From: Brevibacillus formosus
GTDB taxonomy: Bacteria > Bacillota > Bacilli > Brevibacillales > Brevibacillaceae
Assembly (NCBI RefSeq): GCF_003013405.1
Contig: NZ_PXZL01000003.1
Span: 62,001 to 126,000 of the forward strand
Length of the DNA: 64,000 nt
Direction of reading: 5' to 3'
Shown here: one piece after another, positions 54,657-64,000 of the stretch
Layout: the number at the start of each line of letters is the position of its first letter
How positions within the stretch are numbered: the first letter of the stretch is position 1
Position numbers and translations under genes: made by a program
Notes under the pieces: generated by a model
The model's database searches: none
What the model saw: the letters and a program-made list of their open reading frames with translations, nothing else
Told to the model about the DNA's origin: nothing

Positions 54657-57600
54657 ATGAATGAGGACACACGAACAGGGTTAGAGGTCGCCATCATTGG
54701 AATGTCGGGTGCTTTTCCGGGGGCCAAAGACCTTGAGCAGTTTTTTCAAAACGTCAAGAATGGCGTAGAGAGTATCTCTTTTTTTTCAAATAAAGAATTA
54801 GAAGAGGCCGGAGTTCTAGCAGAAGTGTACAAAAGGAAGGACTTCGTGAAAGCAAAAGGATATCTTGACGAGAGTGATTATTTCGATCATAACTTTTTCG
54901 GATATACGCCAAATGAAGCGCAATATATGGACCCACAGACCCGATTGTTGCATGAGCATACATGGAAAGCACTCGAAGATGCGGGCTATCCTCCAGGAGT
55001 GACAAATGACTCCATTGGTGTATATGTGGGGGGGCGTCCCCACTTTCGTTGGGAGGCGCTATCGATATCGGCAGGCTCTCACAACGGAGCCGAGGAGTTT
55101 GAAATCGCCCACTTGAATGACAAAGATTTAATGAGCACAAGAGTATCCTATAAACTGCATTTGACCGGACCCAGCTATACCTTGTTTACTGCGTGTTCCA
55201 CGTCATTGGTTGCTGTTCACGTAGCTTGTCAAGGGGTGGTCAGTGGTGAATGCGACCTCGCAGTAGCAGGCGGAGTATCCATCACTACCCCCAGCAAATA
55301 TGGATATATCTATCAGGATGGGATGATTTTGTCATCAGACGGTCATTGTCGAGCTTTTGATGCCAACTCCACGGGAACAGTAGTGGGCAATGGAATCGGA
55401 TTGGTGATTTTAAAGCGCTTGGAAGATGCCTTGCGCGATAAGGACCATATTTATGCGGTCATTAAAGGGACTGCAATCAATAACGATGGCAATCGCAAAG
55501 TCGGATACACCGCTCCAAGCGTAGACGGACAAGTAGAAGTCATTCGGGCTGCTCATCGTGTGGCCGCCGTGGACCCGACCACGATCAGTTACATCGAGGC
55601 ACACGGAACCGGGACAGCGTTAGGTGATCCGATTGAAGTCAAAGCACTGACCAAAGCTTTTCAAACGGGCAGAAAAAATTACTGTGGGCTTGGCTCAGTC
55701 AAAACGAATATCGGTCACCTCGACAGCGCAGCCGGGATTGCCGGGTTGATCAAGACAGTATTGGCGATCGACAAAAAGTGTTTGCTGCCTACCTTGCACT
55801 TTTCCAAGCCGAATCAAAATCTTGAGCTGGAAAATACCCCTTTTTATCTGGTAGACCAAGCAACAGAATGGGTTAATTCAACGGGACCTCTACGAGCGGG
55901 TGTCAGTTCTTTTGGAGTGGGTGGAACGAATGCGCACGTTGTGTTGGAAGAAGCACCATCCCCGCGGAGCGTTCAGCCAGAAGCGGACCAGAGCAAGCTT
56001 TTGGTATTCTCCGCAAAGACAGTAGAAGAGCTGGATCACGCGATTGATGACTTTGTCAAATATGCTAAAGGAAATCCAGGTGCAGACCTTTCCGCCATCG
56101 CGTATACCTTGCAAATGGGACGGGCGCATTTTTCCTATCGCCGGCATGTGGCTTGCGCAACTATTCAAGATGCATGCGTTGCACTGCGCTCGAAAAGTAT
56201 GCAAGCCATTGGCACGGAAACGAAGAAGGCAGTCCCGCAAACATATTTTGTATTTTCCGAAATAGATCCCAAAAGAGCAGCTACTCTTTATCAAGCGGGT
56301 TTACGTAACACGTATTGCCATGAAGATTTTGAAGCACTCTTGCTTCAAACATGCGAGATACTGGGAATCACAAAAACGACTTTGTTCGATGTGAAAAGTC
56401 AGGCTCAACACGAGCAGATTCTGCCCTTTCTCTTCCAACTGGCATTATCCAAATGGTTGAGCCGAATCGGAGTACAACCTACAGTTGTTATGGGAGTGGG
56501 AATCGGAGAGTATGTCGCAAGTTGTCTCGCCGATGTTTTCTCGCTAGAAGATGCATTGATGTTGGTAGAAAAAAGAGGGCAGCTCCTGGATGAACTGAGG
56601 GGGAACGAAGACGATCTGTTTTTGCTGGAGGCACTCCAGGCGGAGCTGTTTGAAGCATTTCACTTTACACACCTCTCTCAGCCTTCCATACCTGTGATGT
56701 CTTACGATACGGGGAAAACGATTTCCCACGAAGTGATCCTGCCAGACTACTGGGTGAACCGTTTAGGAGAGAGCGTTAACCGACAAGGCTCACTTGTAGC
56801 ATGGCAGGAAACGGGCGCCAAAGCCCAAAAGCTTCTTTTTGGGACAGATGGCGCAGCAATCGAAAACGAAAGCCAGTCTACTTCTCTTTCTCTTTTGCAA
56901 GGAAATTCCGGGTTCGAGCATCAGCTTCTTGAATCGATTGGTCACTTATGGTCAAATGGCTGCGCAATAAAATGGGAAGAGATGAACAAGCATCAAAGAA
57001 AATCTCGCATTTCTCTGCCGACCTATCCTTTTACGCGGAAAAAATATGGGGTAGAAGCCCAGCAACTCAGAAAACTGACAAATCTGTTGAAGGACCAAGA
57101 CGATAGCGAGATTGTCAAGAAGAAACCCGAAGATTGGCTGTACATTCCATCGTGGACACGTTCAGATGACAAGGAGACAGCAAAGGAGCTCCCTCCTTGT
57201 TTATTTGTTGTTTTCGCTACACAAGATCCCGAAGTAATCGATTGGATCGAACAAATTAAAAATTCAGGCCATACAGTCGTCTGTATCGAAATGGGAGAAG
57301 TATTTACACACCATGGGGGAGAGACCTATACAGTAAACCCTGATAGTCAAGACGATCTGGTCAAACTCATAAAGAAGCTGCCTATTCCAGACGACAGGCC
57401 TCTGAAGATAGTTCATTTCTGGTGCTTCCAGCATGAGGCTGAGGCTCCCAATCGACAATGGGAAGCGCAAGAATGGAATCGGTTAGGCTACCACACGTTA
57501 TTGAACCTAGCCCGAGCAATTGGACAGCTTCAGCTACAGCAAACAATTGCCATCGACATCGTGGCTAGCGAAGTTTTTGAAGTCATCGGAGATGAGACTG

Positions 57601-60600
57601 TCGTACCAGCTAAGGCTACACTGTTAGGTCCAGTTCGCGTCATCCCCAAAGAATATGATCATATCGTTTGCAGGTTGATCGATGCCGACCGCCGCAAAAA
57701 TCAGCATGTAATCCGAATGTTACTGCAGCAGGTGGACAATCAAGAGGGCGTAAATGATCTGATTGCTATTCGACATGCGTACATCTGGGAGCCTGCGTAC
57801 AAGCAAATTCATCTGTCGACATCTGTTACTACGACGACTTCTCAACGGCTCAAGCAGGGTGGAGTCTATGTTATTACCGGGGGCCTGGGAGCAATTGGAC
57901 TACATGTAGCAAAATTTTTGGCCCAAAAATATCAAGCGACGCTGATTTTGATCAACCGTTCGCATTTTTTGCCTGAAACAGAGTGGGATAACTGGCATGA
58001 ACTTCATGGAGAAGAGGACCCTGTAAGCAAAAAAATTTCAATCCTGCGGGAGCTGAAGGCTTCGGCCAAGAAAGTCCACCTGTATCAAGCAGACATAACG
58101 GATGAAAGTCAAATCTCGCAGATTCTTAACGACATTCTGGAGAAAAACAAGGCGATCAACGGTATTATCCATATAGCTGGTGTTCCCGATGGAGCTGTCA
58201 TTCAGAGAAGAACCAGAGAGATGTGTGAATCCGTGTTTGCGACAAAGGTTTATGGAACCGCGGTCTTGCAAAAAGTGATTGAACAGTTGACACTGCCTAT
58301 CGACTTCCTTTTGCTCTTTTCCTCATTGAGCTCGGTACTTGCTCCGACAGCACAGGTCGCGTACAGTGCAGCTAATGCCTTTCTGGATGCTTTTTCCAGG
58401 GCGAATACTAAAAAGGGTTTCTTCACACAAACAATTAATTGGGATACGTGGGAAGATACCGGAATGGCGAGCCTTTCATCATCATTTCGTCCAGACAGCT
58501 CTGTGCTTCCTGGAATTTCGTATAAGGAGATGGAGCACCCATTCTTCCAGTATTTCGTGAAAGAAAATACGGGGCGTACGACTTTCGTTTCTCATTTTCA
58601 GACGAACAAAGACTGGGTTTTGGATGAACATCGGGTAGGAGACAAAGCCGTGCTCCCAGGGACTTGTTATGTGGAAATGGCATGCGCCGCCTATGAAGCT
58701 TTGAACCCCAACTTAGAAACTGCCATGCACATCCAAGATGTGTTTTTTTTGACGCCACTTGTATTGCAAGACGGCGCCGATATTTATGTCCGAACCGTAT
58801 TGGTACGAGAAAATAACGGTTATCAGTTTACGATCGAAAGTGATTCGGGCACACAAAACGCTAGCTGGATCACACATGCACGCGGTCATATTGGCGTAGG
58901 GCGCATCCATCCACGTGATTATCAACTCACGGCCATCAGCGATGCCTGCGATCAAAACAATTATGGCAAAAACGATTACAATAACCTGCGGGAAAGTAAA
59001 TTGACGTACGGGCCACGCTGGAACAGCTATTGCTGGGGGAAATTCACTTCACAGCAAGGACTGTCTCTTATCGAGCTGCCACAAGAGTTTGTGGGGGATG
59101 TAGTTTCGTATCATTTCCATCCGGCTATCATCGACGTTGCTTTGGTTCATATGGATCATGCCAAAACGAGCGACGGCGAATACGTACCGTTTTCGTTCAA
59201 AAGCATCATAATCCACGGAAAAGTTCCGGAAAAAGTGTACAGTCATATTCGTAGCCAGTCAGGGACTCAGCCGACCAACAAAATCGTGGAGTTTGATCTG
59301 ACGATTATGGATGAACAGGGGAGGGGCATCATTGAAATAGAGGGCTACCAGGTGGCAGCAGTCAGCTCGGATCATCAGACAGACAGCCTGGGCCTGCCGA
59401 TGGTTAAGACAGTCCCTGACCGCTCGGAAGAAGAAGCGCTATCTAATTCGGTCACGTCGTTGACTCCAGAAGAAGGACTCATGCTTTTTCATACTGCACT
59501 CGCTACTGAGTATCACCAACTCATCGTATCAACAGTAGATTTGCCGAAACGCCTCGAAGCATACAAACAGGAGAAAGTCACCCCATTTGATCAAAGCAGC
59601 AGCTTGTCTTCTGCGTTCGACAAGACTGTTGCCAACAAACTGAGCCTATCGCTAGAAGAAGTGGAAGGGATCATCACAAGTATTTGGCAGGCTGTGTTGG
59701 GCCATGAACATATTTCCGGTGACGCTGACTTTTTTGAGCTTGGGGGAGACTCGCTAAAAGTATTGACGGTTGCCGAGCGACTGTACCAAGCAAGCAACAT
59801 AAAAATCCCGATCACGGTATTTTTTCATTCAACCACAGTGGAAAAGCTGGCGCGATACATTATGGATACGTATCATATCGCACAGGAATATACGGGGATC
59901 AAGAAAACTGCTCCGCAAGCATACTATCCTTTGTCTTCTGCGCAAAAACGGCTGTTTTTCCAGCAGCAGGTTCAACCAGATAACATCGCTTACAACATTC
60001 CGGAAATTACCTACATGGAAGGAGATTTTGATCTTGGCAAATTGCAATACGCCTTTGAGCAGGTCATTCAGAGGCACGCCATCTTACGGACAGGCTTTGA
60101 CGTCATAGATGGCGAAATTGTACAGATCATTGCAGACAAGGTTGAATTACAAGTGGAGTACGTAGTTATGGCGGAAGGGGAATTACAACAGGCGGTTGAA
60201 CAATTTATGCAGCCTTTTGACTTGCGGAACCCTCCTTTAATGCGTGTAAAAGTGATCCGGTACGAAACACAAAAATATGTATGGCTATTTGATATCCACC
60301 ATATTGTCGCGGATAATATCTCCGTTTCGATTTTGCAGAACGAGTTGATCCAGTTCTATAATGGTCAGTCCGAGGAGCTGCAAGCCGTCACGTTGAATTA
60401 TGTCGATTTTGTTGCGTGGCAAAATGAAATGATTAGACGAGGGGAATATGACAAACAAACAGAGTACTGGCTCCAGCAATTATCTGGTAAAGTGCAGGAG
60501 GCATTGCTTCCAACCGATTTTCCACGACCGTCTGTACTAAGCTATCGCGGCGATATTTATTCGTTCTATATGGAAGAAGAGTTAACTGCGAAGCTGAAAG

Positions 60601-61259
60601 AGGGCATGAAGCGAAACACGACAACTTTGTTTATGAACATGCTGGCTATCTTCAACGTATTACTGCAGAAATATACAGGACAAGAAGAGATGATTATGGG
60701 AGCGAGCCTCGCCGGAAGAAATCACGTTGATCTGGCACAAATGGTTGGCATGTTTGCCAATGTGCTGCCTTTCTATTCTCGGCTTGAGACAAGCGCCAGC
60801 TTTCAGGATTATCTGGTGGAAGTAAAAGAGAAAAGCCTGCAACTCTTTGAGAATCAGGATGTACAGTTTGAAATTTTGGTGGAAAAATTGGGGCTGACTC
60901 ATCAGTTAAGTACCCATCCATTGTTCACCGTCATGCTCGTGCTGCCAGATTTCAAGCCAGCCGAAATTACGATGAATCAAGTCCGACTCAAGCGTTATCC
61001 TTTCCGTAATCCTTCTTCGAAATTCGATTTGACCCTTTGGGTGTACGATTATGAGCATAGAATAGAATTGCGTATGGAATATTCAACAGATTTGTTTACC
61101 CGAAAAACGATAAAAACAATGACCGGCCATTTTCTGGACATTGCCAAGCAAGTGGTCGAGAATCCGGACATGTTGGTAAAAGACATCATACTGGATGCAG
61201 GTCTTGTGAAAGCAAGGGCAGAGGTACTGCTGCAAGATGGAAACGATTTCGTTTTCTAA
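54657..61259 (+). CDS. hybrid PKS-NRPS KS-AT(inactive)-KR-DH-ACP-C, 2200 aa
   Basis: KS (about 10-440, C180, EAHGTGT, KTNIGHLD) is intact. The AT remnant (about 530-800) has GVGIGEY where GxSxG is expected, so residue 615 is Gly, not Ser. The GQG start motif is lost and the small subdomain with the HAFH-type His is deleted. KR follows (VITGGLGAIGLHVAK, Y1236), then DH (H1325 in HRVGDKAVLP, but DVALV in place of DxxxQ), ACP (S1699 in GGDSL) and a terminal C domain (about 1757-2187, HHIVADN with Asn in place of the final Gly). The KR-before-DH order is unusual. The module must receive its extender from another AT or by another route. The C domain serves the Thr-loading protein next door. A strong AAAAGGAGGG site precedes the ATG. 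Confidence 0.9.
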   Translation: MNEDTRTGLEVAIIGMSGAFPGAKDLEQFFQNVKNGVESISFFSNKELEEAGVLAEVYKRKDFVKAKGYLDESDYFDHNFFGYTPNEAQYMDPQTRLLHEHTWKALEDAGYPPGVTNDSIGVYVGGRPHFRWEALSISAGSHNGAEEFEIAHLNDKDLMSTRVSYKLHLTGPSYTLFTACSTSLVAVHVACQGVVSGECDLAVAGGVSITTPSKYGYIYQDGMILSSDGHCRAFDANSTGTVVGNGIGLVILKRLEDALRDKDHIYAVIKGTAINNDGNRKVGYTAPSVDGQVEVIRAAHRVAAVDPTTISYIEAHGTGTALGDPIEVKALTKAFQTGRKNYCGLGSVKTNIGHLDSAAGIAGLIKTVLAIDKKCLLPTLHFSKPNQNLELENTPFYLVDQATEWVNSTGPLRAGVSSFGVGGTNAHVVLEEAPSPRSVQPEADQSKLLVFSAKTVEELDHAIDDFVKYAKGNPGADLSAIAYTLQMGRAHFSYRRHVACATIQDACVALRSKSMQAIGTETKKAVPQTYFVFSEIDPKRAATLYQAGLRNTYCHEDFEALLLQTCEILGITKTTLFDVKSQAQHEQILPFLFQLALSKWLSRIGVQPTVVMGVGIGEYVASCLADVFSLEDALMLVEKRGQLLDELRGNEDDLFLLEALQAELFEAFHFTHLSQPSIPVMSYDTGKTISHEVILPDYWVNRLGESVNRQGSLVAWQETGAKAQKLLFGTDGAAIENESQSTSLSLLQGNSGFEHQLLESIGHLWSNGCAIKWEEMNKHQRKSRISLPTYPFTRKKYGVEAQQLRKLTNLLKDQDDSEIVKKKPEDWLYIPSWTRSDDKETAKELPPCLFVVFATQDPEVIDWIEQIKNSGHTVVCIEMGEVFTHHGGETYTVNPDSQDDLVKLIKKLPIPDDRPLKIVHFWCFQHEAEAPNRQWEAQEWNRLGYHTLLNLARAIGQLQLQQTIAIDIVASEVFEVIGDETVVPAKATLLGPVRVIPKEYDHIVCRLIDADRRKNQHVIRMLLQQVDNQEGVNDLIAIRHAYIWEPAYKQIHLSTSVTTTTSQRLKQGGVYVITGGLGAIGLHVAKFLAQKYQATLILINRSHFLPETEWDNWHELHGEEDPVSKKISILRELKASAKKVHLYQADITDESQISQILNDILEKNKAINGIIHIAGVPDGAVIQRRTREMCESVFATKVYGTAVLQKVIEQLTLPIDFLLLFSSLSSVLAPTAQVAYSAANAFLDAFSRANTKKGFFTQTINWDTWEDTGMASLSSSFRPDSSVLPGISYKEMEHPFFQYFVKENTGRTTFVSHFQTNKDWVLDEHRVGDKAVLPGTCYVEMACAAYEALNPNLETAMHIQDVFFLTPLVLQDGADIYVRTVLVRENNGYQFTIESDSGTQNASWITHARGHIGVGRIHPRDYQLTAISDACDQNNYGKNDYNNLRESKLTYGPRWNSYCWGKFTSQQGLSLIELPQEFVGDVVSYHFHPAIIDVALVHMDHAKTSDGEYVPFSFKSIIIHGKVPEKVYSHIRSQSGTQPTNKIVEFDLTIMDEQGRGIIEIEGYQVAAVSSDHQTDSLGLPMVKTVPDRSEEEALSNSVTSLTPEEGLMLFHTALATEYHQLIVSTVDLPKRLEAYKQEKVTPFDQSSSLSSAFDKTVANKLSLSLEEVEGIITSIWQAVLGHEHISGDADFFELGGDSLKVLTVAERLYQASNIKIPITVFFHSTTVEKLARYIMDTYHIAQEYTGIKKTAPQAYYPLSSAQKRLFFQQQVQPDNIAYNIPEITYMEGDFDLGKLQYAFEQVIQRHAILRTGFDVIDGEIVQIIADKVELQVEYVVMAEGELQQAVEQFMQPFDLRNPPLMRVKVIRYETQKYVWLFDIHHIVADNISVSILQNELIQFYNGQSEELQAVTLNYVDFVAWQNEMIRRGEYDKQTEYWLQQLSGKVQEALLPTDFPRPSVLSYRGDIYSFYMEEELTAKLKEGMKRNTTTLFMNMLAIFNVLLQKYTGQEEMIMGASLAGRNHVDLAQMVGMFANVLPFYSRLETSASFQDYLVEVKEKSLQLFENQDVQFEILVEKLGLTHQLSTHPLFTVMLVLPDFKPAEITMNQVRLKRYPFRNPSSKFDLTLWVYDYEHRIELRMEYSTDLFTRKTIKTMTGHFLDIAKQVVENPDMLVKDIILDAGLVKARAEVLLQDGNDFVF
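56246..57055 (+). other. vestigial acyltransferase domain (AT0)
   Basis: The AT-equivalent region keeps flanking family blocks (LFQLALSKWLSRIGVQPTVV, EYVASCLADVFSLEDALML, then LPTYPFTRKKYG after it). It lacks the catalytic Ser (codon 56499-56501 is GGA), the catalytic His region and about 80 residues of the ferredoxin-like subdomain. The two other ATs in the operon are complete by the same criteria. Confidence 0.85.
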
Positions 61260-61287
61260 GCAATCGAAAGCATAGGGGTGGTAGCGT

Positions 61288-63930
61288 ATGGGAGGTAATT
61301 TCTATACGAACGTGTCATATTTAAATGACGTATATAAAAAAGAGTATGAGTATTGGCAGGAAAAGATGGCAGGCACGGTAGAGAAGAGCTGCTTTTTTGA
61401 CGGCAACAAAGACGCTCAAGGGCCAGAGTCTCGTATGGAATCGATAGACTATTCCCTCCCAGGTGATTATGCCAATCGACTGGTAAAAATAAGCAACCAT
61501 TCCGATGCTAGATTGCATGTATTGCTGCTGGCGTATACAGCCATATTGCTGATGAAGCATACGGGACAAACAGATATTGTGTTGGGCACAAGCATCTACC
61601 GACAACAAGCGGAGGAGGAATTTATCAATACTATACTTCCGATTCGGATAACGGTCACCAATGAAATGAGTCTGGTTGAAGTGATCAGCCAAGTCAAACA
61701 AATCGTTTCAGAAGCGATCGAACATCAAAACTATCCAATCGAGTTAATCCTGAAAAACGGCAATCAAGATTTGGACTTTCTGGACGTCTCCGTTATTTTA
61801 GAAAACATTCAAGATCCGCAATATCTCGCCAGGGCGTCTTCCAATCTTGTCCTGGTGTTTGACAGGAAGCTGGAAGAACTCAGCGCTCGCATTCATTACA
61901 ATGCCTCGCTCTACCATAAAGAGATGGTCGAGGTTTTGATGGAGCACTTATTAGTTTTGTTAGAAAATTCTATTAATAACCCGAAAGCACCTCTGAAAGA
62001 GCTCACCATCCTCACAAAGAGAGATTGGGAGATACTCACGCAGATCAATGAGACGGCTGCCGATTTTCCGGAAAAGGCGACCATCCCGTCTCTTTTTGAG
62101 GAATGTGTCAGAACCTATCCGAACCATACAGCAGTTGTTTTTGAAAAAGAGCAGTTGTCTTATGAACAATTGAATCAAAAAGCGAATCAATTGGCCCATT
62201 ATTTACGGGAGCGAGGAGTAACCACGGAATCGATCGTTGCTCTTCTCATGCCGCCTTCTTTAGAAATGCTCATAGGTATCTTAGCCATAGGAAAAGCGGG
62301 GGGCGCTTACTTGCCGATCGACCCGGACCTTCCAGCACACAGAATGGAATATATGTTAAAAGACAGCCAGGCTGCACATATCCTTACACAAACATCACAG
62401 GAGCTCGTCAGCCATTTTAGCGGTGAAGTGATGTTTGTTGACGATAACAAGCTGCTTCTTTATCCCGATACCAATCTTGAGCCCGTTCATGATCCGAATC
62501 ATCTGGCCTACATTATTTATACTTCCGGAACAACAGGTAACCCCAAAGGAGTCATGGTTGAGCACAGAAATGTGGTTCGTTTGTTTTTCCATGAAAATAA
62601 CAGGTTTGATTTTACCTGTCACGATACTTGGGTGCTGTTTCACTCGTTCGGTTTCGATTTTTCTGTTTGGGAGATTTTCGGGGCATTGCTTCATGGAGGC
62701 AAGTTGGTGGTGCTCCCCCATTTGCAAAAAAGAGATTACCGGCAATTGGTACAGCGATTAAGAGAAGAAAAGGTAACGATTTGGAACCAGACTCCCTCTT
62801 CCTTTTACCAGTTTATCGAGGAAGAGCTGAAAACGCCTGACAAAGGACTCTGCTTGCGGTATGTCATTTTTGGCGGGGAGGCTCTGCTGCCTGCGAAGCT
62901 TGCTGCCTGGTATGACAAATATCCCGAAACCAAACTGATCAATATGTACGGCATTACGGAAACGACCGTCCATACGACCTATAAAGAAGTGACCTCACAA
63001 CAGATTCAAGAGAATAAAAAGCTGATCGGCGTCCCTTTTTCTACTGTCCAATTGTATGTATGTAACCGACAAGGCGAAACGGTGCCAATCGGAGTCGTCG
63101 GGGAAATGTGGATTGGCGGCGAAGGGGTCGCTCGTGGCTATTTAAACAAACCTGAATTGACGAAGGAACGGTTTCAGCTTCGCCAGATTGGAGACCGGAT
63201 GGAACGCCTCTATTGCTCCGGCGATTTGGGCAGGTATTTGCCCAATGGGGAAGTAGAATACATCGGGCGCCGTGACAAACAGGTAAAAATCCGAGGATTT
63301 CGGATCGAACTGGATGAAGTGCGTTCTCATCTTTTAACCATGGAGGCTATTCAAGAGGCAGTGGTGATGGCGCGGGAAATCGAAGAAGATACCAAAATTC
63401 TTTGTGCCTATGTGGTAATGAAAGAGAAGAAGGAAGACCGCTTCGATCCGGTGGAAATCAGGCAATATCTGCAAACGCGGGTCGCCGATTATATGATTCC
63501 GTCCTTCATCCTTCAGCTCGAAAGCATACCATTAACGATTAATGGAAAAGTGGATAATACCCAACTCCGCCAAATGGAATTCAAGCAGAGCGGAAAGCAT
63601 GAATTCGTTCAACCGAACACAGATATGGAAAAAAAGATAGCCGAGGTGTGGAGCAAGGTTCTCAGAACGGATCCAATCGGCATTCATTCTACGATCTTTG
63701 ATTTAGGTGGAACTTCTTTTGATGTGATTAAAATCAGCAAGGAATTGACTGAGCAGTTAGGACAAGAGATATCAGTCGTTACGCTGTTCACTTACCCCAC
63801 TGTCAGCATGCTAGCAAAGGTATTGGAAGCTGAGGTCACGGTCCAGAAGTTGCAAGTCGACGCCCGACTCGATTCTATCGAAGAAGGGAAAAGAACGAGA
63901 TTGCAAAAATTACGTCTGTTAAAAAAGTAG
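61288..63930 (+). CDS. NRPS: partial C - A(Thr) - PCP, 880 aa
   Basis: The first 245 residues match only the C-terminal half of a condensation domain (from the YWQEKMAG block onward; no HHxxxDG). Then A (about 270-760) has pocket residues DFWNIGMVHK, the established Thr code, and PCP has S810 in GGTSF. A full C domain ends the preceding protein, so the catalytic C and its A-PCP are on separate chains. The half-C may serve as a docking or acceptor platform. An AGGGGTGG site precedes the ATG 28 bases after the previous stop. The gene is intact, with PCP at its end feeding the next PKS. Confidence 0.9.
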   Translation: MGGNFYTNVSYLNDVYKKEYEYWQEKMAGTVEKSCFFDGNKDAQGPESRMESIDYSLPGDYANRLVKISNHSDARLHVLLLAYTAILLMKHTGQTDIVLGTSIYRQQAEEEFINTILPIRITVTNEMSLVEVISQVKQIVSEAIEHQNYPIELILKNGNQDLDFLDVSVILENIQDPQYLARASSNLVLVFDRKLEELSARIHYNASLYHKEMVEVLMEHLLVLLENSINNPKAPLKELTILTKRDWEILTQINETAADFPEKATIPSLFEECVRTYPNHTAVVFEKEQLSYEQLNQKANQLAHYLRERGVTTESIVALLMPPSLEMLIGILAIGKAGGAYLPIDPDLPAHRMEYMLKDSQAAHILTQTSQELVSHFSGEVMFVDDNKLLLYPDTNLEPVHDPNHLAYIIYTSGTTGNPKGVMVEHRNVVRLFFHENNRFDFTCHDTWVLFHSFGFDFSVWEIFGALLHGGKLVVLPHLQKRDYRQLVQRLREEKVTIWNQTPSSFYQFIEEELKTPDKGLCLRYVIFGGEALLPAKLAAWYDKYPETKLINMYGITETTVHTTYKEVTSQQIQENKKLIGVPFSTVQLYVCNRQGETVPIGVVGEMWIGGEGVARGYLNKPELTKERFQLRQIGDRMERLYCSGDLGRYLPNGEVEYIGRRDKQVKIRGFRIELDEVRSHLLTMEAIQEAVVMAREIEEDTKILCAYVVMKEKKEDRFDPVEIRQYLQTRVADYMIPSFILQLESIPLTINGKVDNTQLRQMEFKQSGKHEFVQPNTDMEKKIAEVWSKVLRTDPIGIHSTIFDLGGTSFDVIKISKELTEQLGQEISVVTLFTYPTVSMLAKVLEAEVTVQKLQVDARLDSIEEGKRTRLQKLRLLKK

Positions 63931-63937
63931 GGATGAT

Positions 63938-64000
63938 ATGGGACACCAATACAATGGTTTGGAAATTGCAGTAATCGGCCTGTCGGGGAGATTTCCAGGA
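63938..64000 (+). CDS. start of the next PKS gene (KS domain), cut by window edge
   Basis: The first 21 codons (beginning MGHQYNGLEIAVIGLSGRFP) are the N-terminus of a ketosynthase and match the openings of the PKS genes at 48302 and 54657. A GGATGAT site lies upstream, with seven bases between the genes. The rest is outside the window, so module content is unknown. Confidence 0.85.
   Translation, partial: MGHQYNGLEIAVIGLSGRFPG

Noticed and set aside
23880-64000. Cluster for zwittermicin, colibactin, xenocoumacin or edeine
   Set aside because: The shared parts are the D-Asn cap and glycerate-derived extender genes. The module order and codes (Gly-like, PKS, Ser, Ser, PKS, PKS, Thr) differ from what I know of these.

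Overview
The window looks like chromosome from a spore-forming Firmicute of the Brevibacillus/Paenibacillaceae kind. This is inferred from strong AGGAGG-type ribosome sites, YpsA-, DUF1292- and SatA-type proteins, and a giant Bacillales-style NRPS-PKS operon. No rRNA, tRNA or CRISPR array was found.

Layout. (1) 17-5060: a complete five-gene operon for the lower meta-cleavage pathway (semialdehyde dehydrogenase, 2-oxopent-4-enoate hydratase, acylating acetaldehyde dehydrogenase, 4-hydroxy-2-oxovalerate aldolase, 4-oxalocrotonate decarboxylase), closed by a terminator. The ring-cleaving enzyme is not in view. (2) 5.1-12.3 kb: single housekeeping or accessory genes (DUF1292, an HExxH protein, a proline dehydrogenase homologue, an AraC regulator, YpsA, a helical-repeat protein, an orphan, a SatA-like acetyltransferase). 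A possible group II intron relic lies at about 6.3-6.5 kb. satA is preceded by a leader peptide and hairpin that look like a translational attenuator. (3) 12.3-13.2 kb: decayed gene pieces. (4) 13.3-21.7 kb: a cell-envelope island with a 5'-truncated LCP gene, a membrane protein, an OmpR-type two-component system with a lipoprotein, and an O-acetyltransferase plus SGNH esterase pair. Three of its promoters share an almost identical operator (ACAT-type elements spaced 11 and 22 bp, 6 bp before the -10), probably the response regulator's regulon. (5) 21.7-23.8 kb: gene-poor DNA with hairpins, a Rep-like relic and a perfect 43-bp tandem repeat. (6) 23.88 kb to the right edge: one co-directional NRPS-PKS operon that continues beyond the window.

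The operon reads as a prodrug assembly line. The first synthetase is C-A-PCP-E, and its A-domain code (DLTKIGEVGK) is that of Asn, so it should make N-acyl-D-Asn. The next gene encodes a secreted-type serine peptidase of the ClbP/ZmaM/XcnG kind fused to an ABC exporter, which would export the product and remove the N-acyl-D-Asn cap. Five genes then match the methoxymalonyl-ACP pathway (FkbK, H, J, a methyltransferase and I types). The line continues with a 4175-residue protein: C-A(Gly-like)-PCP / KS-AT-ACP / C-A(Ser)-PCP / C-A(Ser)-PCP. After it come a KS-AT-KR-ACP protein, a BtrH-family protein, a KS-AT(dead)-KR-DH-ACP-C protein, an A(Thr)-PCP protein carrying half a C domain, and the start of another PKS gene.

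Predicted backbone so far: [N-acyl-D-Asn]-Gly-(C2 unit)-Ser-Ser-(beta-hydroxy C2)-(enoyl C2)-Thr-(PK...). I do not recognise this as a known compound. Its most unusual parts are the dead AT, the recently duplicated Ser modules, the BtrH-family protein inside the line and the peptidase-exporter fusion.
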